Shown piece after piece: positions 58,193-64,000 of a stretch of DNA of 64,000 bases. The position numbers and the translations under genes were made by a program. Origin of the DNA: Combretum micranthum (Eukaryota > Streptophyta > Magnoliopsida > Myrtales > Combretaceae); contig JAMXBD010000023.1 of assembly GCA_024138025.1 (NCBI GenBank), positions 2,604,001 through 2,668,000 of the forward strand, in the 5' to 3' direction. The notes beneath the pieces were generated by a model. That model was not told the origin of the DNA and did not search any database. It was given only the letters and a program-made list of their open reading frames with translations. Positions within the stretch are counted from its first letter, which is position 1, and the number at the start of each line of letters is the position of its first letter.

Positions 58193-59660
58193 AACAATTT
58201 AAACATTGAAATCTGACTTTTCAATCCAAAACTTGCTTATCAACTCTCATGATTTGCAATACAATGCTGTAGCTCTAACCAAACTTAATTTATGTGATTC
58301 GCTTACTTGAATTGAAATTAAATAGCTAATCTAGACCAAACAAACTTTATCCTAATGTTTAACTTAAGCTATAACTTTTCGAAACTGTCTATTAGTCCAC
58401 AAAGGAAAAATAATCATTTCAACTTCATCAACCTTTTAACTCAAATTAACTCTTAGCAACACAAGGTATAAGCATGTGGTATCTACCATTCCCCTAGATT
58501 TTTCCATAGTCAAAGTCTTTTAATTCACTAACATGTGCATTTCAATTGCAGAGGGGGAGGTTTTTGCCTCCATCTTGACTTTTCCTCTGGACGGGGTGTA
58601 GCCCGTATCTTTTCAAGCTCATTAGCCATATTACACCATTTAGTTAGAGTGAAATCCTTGAGTCGGCACATCCCGGGCTCATCACCCAAGTGACCAGGTT
58701 TTAAAGGGACCCCAAAGAACTCTCATTCACCTTATTCTAAATGTAAATACTCCAGACTCACTTACTTGAATCAATTGAGTAATGGCTCTATTTGTTTGTA
58801 CTACTTAATGCACTTTTTCACAATTTTAACTCTGATTCCCGGATCACCAAGTTAATAGCTTCATCTACCTCTTCTACCAAGTGTTACAAAGATTAATTAA
58901 ACGTTAAAAGAATATTTGAGAAGTAAACCTGATCATTTTTTTACAATAGGACTCAGACATTCATATAAGTTTTATTTCCTAGGTTAAACAGAAGGTAAGT
59001 TTGTCAATTAGAGATTTATCTACTTAATTTTAACTAAGTAAGCCAATCACAAGGTTTAGTGAGCACGGCATCTTACAAGTCAAAAATTTCTTTTGTTTAA
59101 TGTTTCAGATTTCCCAACAAAAATTTTGCCTTAATGTTGCAAATTTGTTTTATTCTTGAGGACATGCATTATATATGTCGACATCCAAATGCAAGTGTGT
59201 GAAACCTTGAATTCTTATATATATTGACTTCACATTTTTAGATTTACATAATTACAAAACAACATGCCAAGTCAACATATAGTTAAACCCATAATGTATT
59301 TCATTTTCATCTCATCCTAATCTCCCTCCCCCATACTTAAAACCGAACAGTGTCCGCACTGTTTGTTCTAATTAACAAATAAAAGGACGAAAGACTAAAT
59401 AAAAGCATTTGGACTTCCCTGTTTTCCTTTCCTTGTTCAGCATTCCCAATGGAGTTTTGAATTGGCAGAGATTACTTTAAAGACCTGTCTCTCATCAAAG
59501 AAACATACATGACAAAGATAGAAAGAAAAGTAATAACAAAAAATAGATAACAGACCAAGTGAGTTTAAGAAAAGAAGTCTACCCAAAACAATTGGGTGCT
59601 TAAGTACAGAAATGATACTTAAATGAAACTTTCCCCAAAAAGTAAAAGCTAGCAGGAACT
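58193..59660 (-). other. 3' non-coding region of the Athila-type element
   Basis: About 1.5 kb without coding motifs. A G+C-richer block at 58,545-58,720 has no recognised function. Confidence 0.6.
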
Positions 59661-60841
59661 CTAGCTTTCAGGTTCAGTGCTGGACTCGCTTTCATCAGAT
59701 GAAGTAGAATACTTCATTGCTTCACCTGCAGATGGATTAATACAAGAAAACGCAGATTTTAACATGGTCATTAATGAGCGTCTAAATTTCTTGTTCTTTC
59801 TCTTTTCGCATTGAAAATCCTCCTGCAATTCTCTCAGTTCATATCCCAATCTAGCTAGGGTATATCCAGCTGAAGTCGACCCTGGTTGAGAGGAGGAAGG
59901 TGGAACCTGTGGCTGAGAGGGGGTGGAGCTGAAGATGAAGATGGTCTGTCTCCCTGTGGAATGTCAAACTGGGGCTCAATAACTGCAATCGCCTGAATGT
60001 CTTGTACCCCCTGGGTACCTTAACTAAACCCCAAGCTCTGAAGGGCCCAGAAGATATCTTTTTGCTCTCTACTTTGATATCATTGGACAATTCCCTGAAA
60101 ACCCCCATGCCCTTGAGTAGCTGAGTGATATAGCCCCCACAGAAGATATAATTGGTCCTGGTGTCTTCAGCTTGTCTCAGCCAAAAATTAGCCACTTCAC
60201 AGCCCAAATCTAATGGATGGCTCTTAATAAGGCTGTACAGACATATCATATCTGAAGTGCTTAACTTACTATGACTTGTCTTTCGACAAGTCAAAGTATG
60301 AGCCAAAACATGATGAAGAAGTTTATGCTCTAACTTCTTAAAAGTCGAATTGATCGATTTTGAAGGCTCAAATGGATCAGTCCTTGGATGTATCAATTCA
60401 AACCAGAATTGCTCCATGGTGACATCAGGAGGCCATGTTGTCGGTAGAGCAGAATTCTCAGCCTCATTCTGATAGTAGCCAAGGTAGACTCCTATCTTCC
60501 TTAATGGCACTTTTTTAACTTCCCCATATATCTGAAAGATTATATGGGTATCCCCTTCATCATCTTCTCTACCATATCTCATAGTAGAAAGGAATTCAAT
60601 TGTGATCTTCTTATAAGCCGGTTCTCTCATATCAAAAACTTTGAACCATCGCTTGTCCTCAACCACATTTTGTAATGCATCATGCATTCCATAATCCTCT
60701 AAGACAGCCCAGTCCAAAAAATGACTGTTCTGAAATCCTTTTGCATAAGTCTCTCTTTTCTCTCTTGTGCATACAATTGACTAGACAAGACATTCGTACT
60801 TGACTAGTAGTCGCTGTCCTTTGCTTCTTCTTTGGAGCCAT
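59661..60841 (-). pseudogene. ATHILA ORF-1-like gene
   Basis: A gene between integrase and the 3' LTR. The likely start is 60,841 (MAPKKKQRTATTSQ, basic, NLS-like). The main frame (60,717-59,851) has FKVFDMREPAYKKITIEFLS, KVPLRKIGVYLGYY and TLTCRKTSHSKLSTSDMICL, which resemble the family Pfam calls ATHILA ORF-1. The C-terminal part (LGYELRELQEDFQCEKRKNK, a coiled coil, then an acidic tail TSSDESESSTEPES) is in another frame. Its function is unknown; it lies in the position of an envelope-like gene. At least three frameshifts. Confidence 0.75.
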
Positions 60842-62227
60842 ATCTGTAACAAATACTTAGCAGTCCAAACATATCACATAGCACATTGAACATTAACAAC
60901 TAATATGTGCATATAAAACCAGATAAGTTTTATTTGATGTAATCTTAACATTGGTATTGGTAATACATTGAAGCATAAATTACACCAAATGTTTGCCAAG
61001 CTTTCAAAAATAATTTTTTTTTTTTTTTTACAGAGAACGCCGGCGAATTAATTCTCAAAATGCCGGCGTAGCTATCCGGCGTTGATAGCCGGCGTAGGTA
61101 CTCAGTGTAGGGTAACCGTTGGGGCTTTGTTTCAAAAACTTGATGAATAGTGACAATGGTTTTTGATTCAAAACTTCTATATGAAAATAAACTAGACACT
61201 TGATTGCATATTCCCATAATCCCAATAAATCAAAAACCCCCAATTTGGACACACAAACCCTAATTTCGACGGTTACAAACCTAATCCATAACCCAATCAA
61301 TCCATGCATTGATTAATAATAAGCGAAAGAATCATCGAAATCACAATGCCTAACCAACAACAACTTAGCAGACTATTGAACACACACTCACCAAACATCT
61401 ACATTATTGATCAACGATAGATTTAAACACTTTAAAAGATAAAAAGATCAAATAATGAGATTGAACATACCTTGTGATCTTGAGGAGTATGGATGTGTTG
61501 ATGATGGATTGATGTATCAATCAGAGAGAAATTTCAAATTAAAAGAAAAAGAGAGGATTTCGGTATGAACAATGAGAGAGTAAGTAAAGAGAGAAAAACT
61601 AGGGATTTTAATCCCTTTACATGCATTGGATTAGCATTTAATGCGCACATAAACCAAACGCCGGCTAAATTTAAACAACGCCGGCGGCGTTGTTGACAGC
61701 AAATGCCGGTTAGAAAAATTGAATCTGGCCTTGATGGGCTCTTGAACGCCGGTGAATTTAATCCCACGCTGGCGGCGTTGGAACTTTATATTTGCCGTGT
61801 TAAGAAATGGCTTTCTGGTGGTAATCCCAAACATCAACGCCGGCGGCGTTGATTGCGATTTTTGCCGGCGTTAAGGATGATGCTTCTGCATTCCAAGCTC
61901 TACTTCGAACGCCGGCGGCGTTCAATCATCATTTGCCGGTGTTAAAGTCCTACACTGCCAAAATTTTACCAGTGTTCTTTCTCCAGACTTCAGCGTTGGA
62001 AGACTCATTGATGTATGACTTCCCAATTTTCTTACAATTCTTCAACATACAAAACACCACTTCATCAACTCACTTGACTGTACCTGAAACAACTTAACAC
62101 ACACACAACACACAACACACAATTATATATATATATATATATTACACACAAAGCACAACAACAACCATGGGTTGCCTCCCATGCAGCGCTTAGAGTTTAA
62201 AGTCGCTTAGCCCGACTTGCCAATGCT
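60842..62227 (-). other. Spacer of the Athila-type element with palindrome modules
   Basis: Non-coding. Two clusters of GCCGGC modules are present (61,035-61,100 and 61,650-61,960). The stretch 61,975-62,100 (CTTCCCAATTTTCTTACAAT) loosely matches the LTR near 57,980. An AT microsatellite lies at 62,128-62,144. Just before integrase (62,168-62,220) is the GGTTGCCTCCCATGCAGCGC motif known after Athila/Tat integrases. Confidence 0.7.
61650..61960. repeat. GCCGGC palindromic module array (third, inside the Athila element)
   Basis: AACGCCGGCGGCGTT occurs at about 61,677, 61,836 and 61,908 and one-base variants elsewhere, alternating with TTTGCCGGTGTTAA or TTTGCCGGCGTTAA units. A smaller cluster lies at 61,035-61,100. 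Confidence 0.9.
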
Positions 62228-63285
62228 TCACTTGTTGCCTTCACTGATGAAGGTGGTTCTACTTTCTCTAATGTCTCCCTCATAGTAGTGCTTGAGTAAA
62301 TGTCCATTGACTTTAAAAGTTCTATTATCTTGGGTTTTCAACTCAATTGCACCATAAGGGAAAACACGGATAACTTCAAAAGGTCCCGACCACCTTGATC
62401 TTAACTTTCCTGGGAACAACTTGAGACGTGCATTGTATAACAACACTTTGTCTCCTGGTGAAAATTCTCTTTTCAAAATGTTTCTATCATGCCACTGTTT
62501 GGTACGCTCTTTATAAATTCGAGCACTCTCATATGCTTCATTTCTCCACTCATCCAACTGATTTAATTGAAGCATTCTTGTCTCCCCTGCAGCTTTTCCA
62601 TCAAAATTGAGGAATTTTATAGCCCAATAAGCTTTATGCTCAAGTTCAACAGGCAAATGACACGATTTACCATAAACTAACTTGTAAGGAGACATTCCAA
62701 TAGGTGTTTTAAAAGCAGTTCTATATGCCCATAATGCATCATCCAATTTTAAAGACCAATCCTTACGTGATGCATTAATTGTCTTTTGTCTTTTCAAAAT
62801 CCTTTTAATTTCTCTATTGGAAATCTCAACTTGACCACTTGTTTGGGGGTGATACGGGGTAGCTACTTTATGAACAACTCCATATTTAGCTAAAAGCTTG
62901 TCAAATTGTTTATTGCAAAAATGAGTACCCCCATCACTTATAATTGCCCTTGGTACCCCAAATCTGGTGAAAATATTCTTTTTCAAAAATTTTGTTACTA
63001 CTCGAGCATCATTGGTTTGCAAAGCAATAGCTTCAACCCATTTAGATACATAATCCACTGCTACAAGTATGTATTTTTGAAAAAGATGATGGAAATGGAC
63101 CCATGAAGTCAATTCCCCATACATCAAAAAGTTCAATCACCAGAATGTTGTTTAATGGTAATTCGTGTTTTCTAGAAATGTTGCCTGATCTTTGACATTG
63201 AGCACACACTTTGATGAAATTTTTACAATCATGAAATAACTTGGGCCAATAAAATCCACAAGATAGTACTTTAGCTGTCCTTCAA
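62228..63285 (-). pseudogene. Athila-type integrase
   Basis: Core motifs: [51 protein letters not shown] (D, D, E present), then [20 protein letters not shown] and, at the C-terminus, [25 protein letters not shown] and [12 protein letters not shown]. The zinc-binding CAQCQRSGN lies further upstream, near 63,200. The frame is broken near 63,085 and 63,280. The 302-codon frame from 63,136 covers the core in one piece. Confidence 0.88.
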
Positions 63286-64000
63286 CTCCAAAATGACCTC
63301 CTGCCTCTCTAGCATGACAATGTTCAATTATACTCATTTGCTCAATCTCGGGTACACATCGTCTAATTATTTGATCAGCACATGTTTTAAAAAGATATGG
63401 TTCGTCCCAAAAATAAAACTTTACATCATGTAAAAATTTTTTCTTCTGTTGAAAAGACAAACCATATGGTATAATTCCACTGACCAAATAATTAACTATA
63501 TCGGCATACCATGGTAATCCTTGGATATCTATTGCATGCAACTGCTCATCAGGAAATTTTTCATTAATAGGCAAGTTTGATTCATCATTTTGCAAACGTG
63601 ATAAGTGATCAGCTACCACATTATCAGCTCCTTTTTTATCTTTAATTTCTAAATCAAACTCTTGCAATAGTAATATCCAACGGATTAACCTAGGCTTAGC
63701 ATCAGACTTAGCAAATAAATATCTAAGAGCAGCATGATCAGTGTATACTATCACCTTAGAACCGATTAAATAAGGTCGGAATTTATCACAAGCAAAAATC
63801 ACAGCTAGCAATTCCTTTTCAGTAGTTGCATAATTCCTTTGTGCCTCATTCAAAGTTCTACTTGCATAGTAGATAGTATGAAAAATCTTACCTCGCCTTT
63901 GTCCCAATACTGCTCCCACGCATAATCACTGGCATCACACATTAGCTCAAAAGGTAGCTCCCAATCTGGTGCTATAATCACCGGAGCAGTGATGAGCTTC
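63152..64000 (-). pseudogene. Athila-type RNase H (end of RT), cut by the window edge
   Basis: [60 protein letters not shown] and ADHLSRL are the RNase H of Athila/Tat elements. The H2C2 start [12 protein letters not shown] follows. A one-base shift near 63,920 breaks the link to the upstream part ([20 protein letters not shown]) that reaches the window edge. The RT core itself is outside. Confidence 0.85.

Larger units (their letters stand above)
56539..64000 (-). mobile_element. Athila-type Ty3/gypsy element, 3' part (runs off the right edge)
   Basis: From right to left (minus strand 5' to 3'): RNase H and integrase (64,000-62,228), a spacer with palindromes, an ATHILA ORF-1-like gene (60,841-59,661), a 3' non-coding region, polypurine tract and the 3' LTR (58,154-56,539). 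This order, and a gene between integrase and LTR, are Athila traits. Frameshifts are seen in all coding parts. The 5' LTR and gag would lie beyond 64,000. Confidence 0.88.

Overview
The window looks like AT-rich intergenic DNA from a flowering plant, probably a eudicot. It is built almost entirely of nested and decaying transposable elements. I see one convincing intact host gene, a 202-codon multi-pass membrane protein on the minus strand at 45,896-46,504, and one decayed pentatricopeptide-repeat (PPR) gene near 53.6-54.3 kb. I found no convincing tRNA, rRNA or CRISPR locus.

Layout. (1) 1-19.3 kb: a 15.9-kb Ogre/Tat-type Ty3/gypsy element (1,071-17,001, minus strand, 5-bp target duplication TTTAT) sits in an antisense LINE ORF1 fragment. 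It has 2.8-kb LTRs, a primer-binding site matching tRNA-Arg, an extra ORF upstream of gag, gag, protease, an intron-like gap, RT, two RNase H domains and integrase. All coding parts carry frameshifts. Beyond it lie an LTR-like relic rich in hairpins (about 17.04-18.58 kb) and a second LINE ORF1 fragment. (2) 19.3-25.9 kb: MITE-like elements, a LINE 3' fragment and LTR debris. (3) 25.95-31.46 kb: an old plus-strand chromovirus (Reina-like) with LTRs of about 460 bp, full of stops. (4) 31.5-35.8 kb: relics, including an Ogre-LTR-like block and a copia-type LTR. (5) 35.77-42.39 kb: a young, nearly complete Ty1/copia element on the minus strand (TSD AACAT) with a 953-codon integrase/RT/RNase H frame, inserted in an older LTR. 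(6) 42.4-45.6 kb: a LINE RNase H fragment and a degenerate repeat field. (7) 45.9-46.7 kb: the host gene. (8) 47-54.4 kb: a hAT-like MITE with clean ends, a second MITE, an LTR plus polypurine-tract relic, and the PPR pseudogene. (9) 54.4-64 kb: part of a Tekay/Del-like LTR, cut by an Athila-type element on the minus strand (3' LTR 56,539-58,154, ATHILA ORF-1-like gene, integrase and RNase H) that runs off the right edge.

The elements share no pathway with the host gene. The most unusual signal is that unrelated LTR families here carry arrays of short palindromic modules: GACAAG/CATGTC hairpins at 17.2-17.5 kb, and GCCGGC-centred hairpins in a Tekay-like LTR, in the Athila LTR and again inside the Athila element. 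The second strongest is the intron-like pro-RT junction of the Ogre element. Family names come from recognising protein and terminal motifs by eye; no database search was possible.
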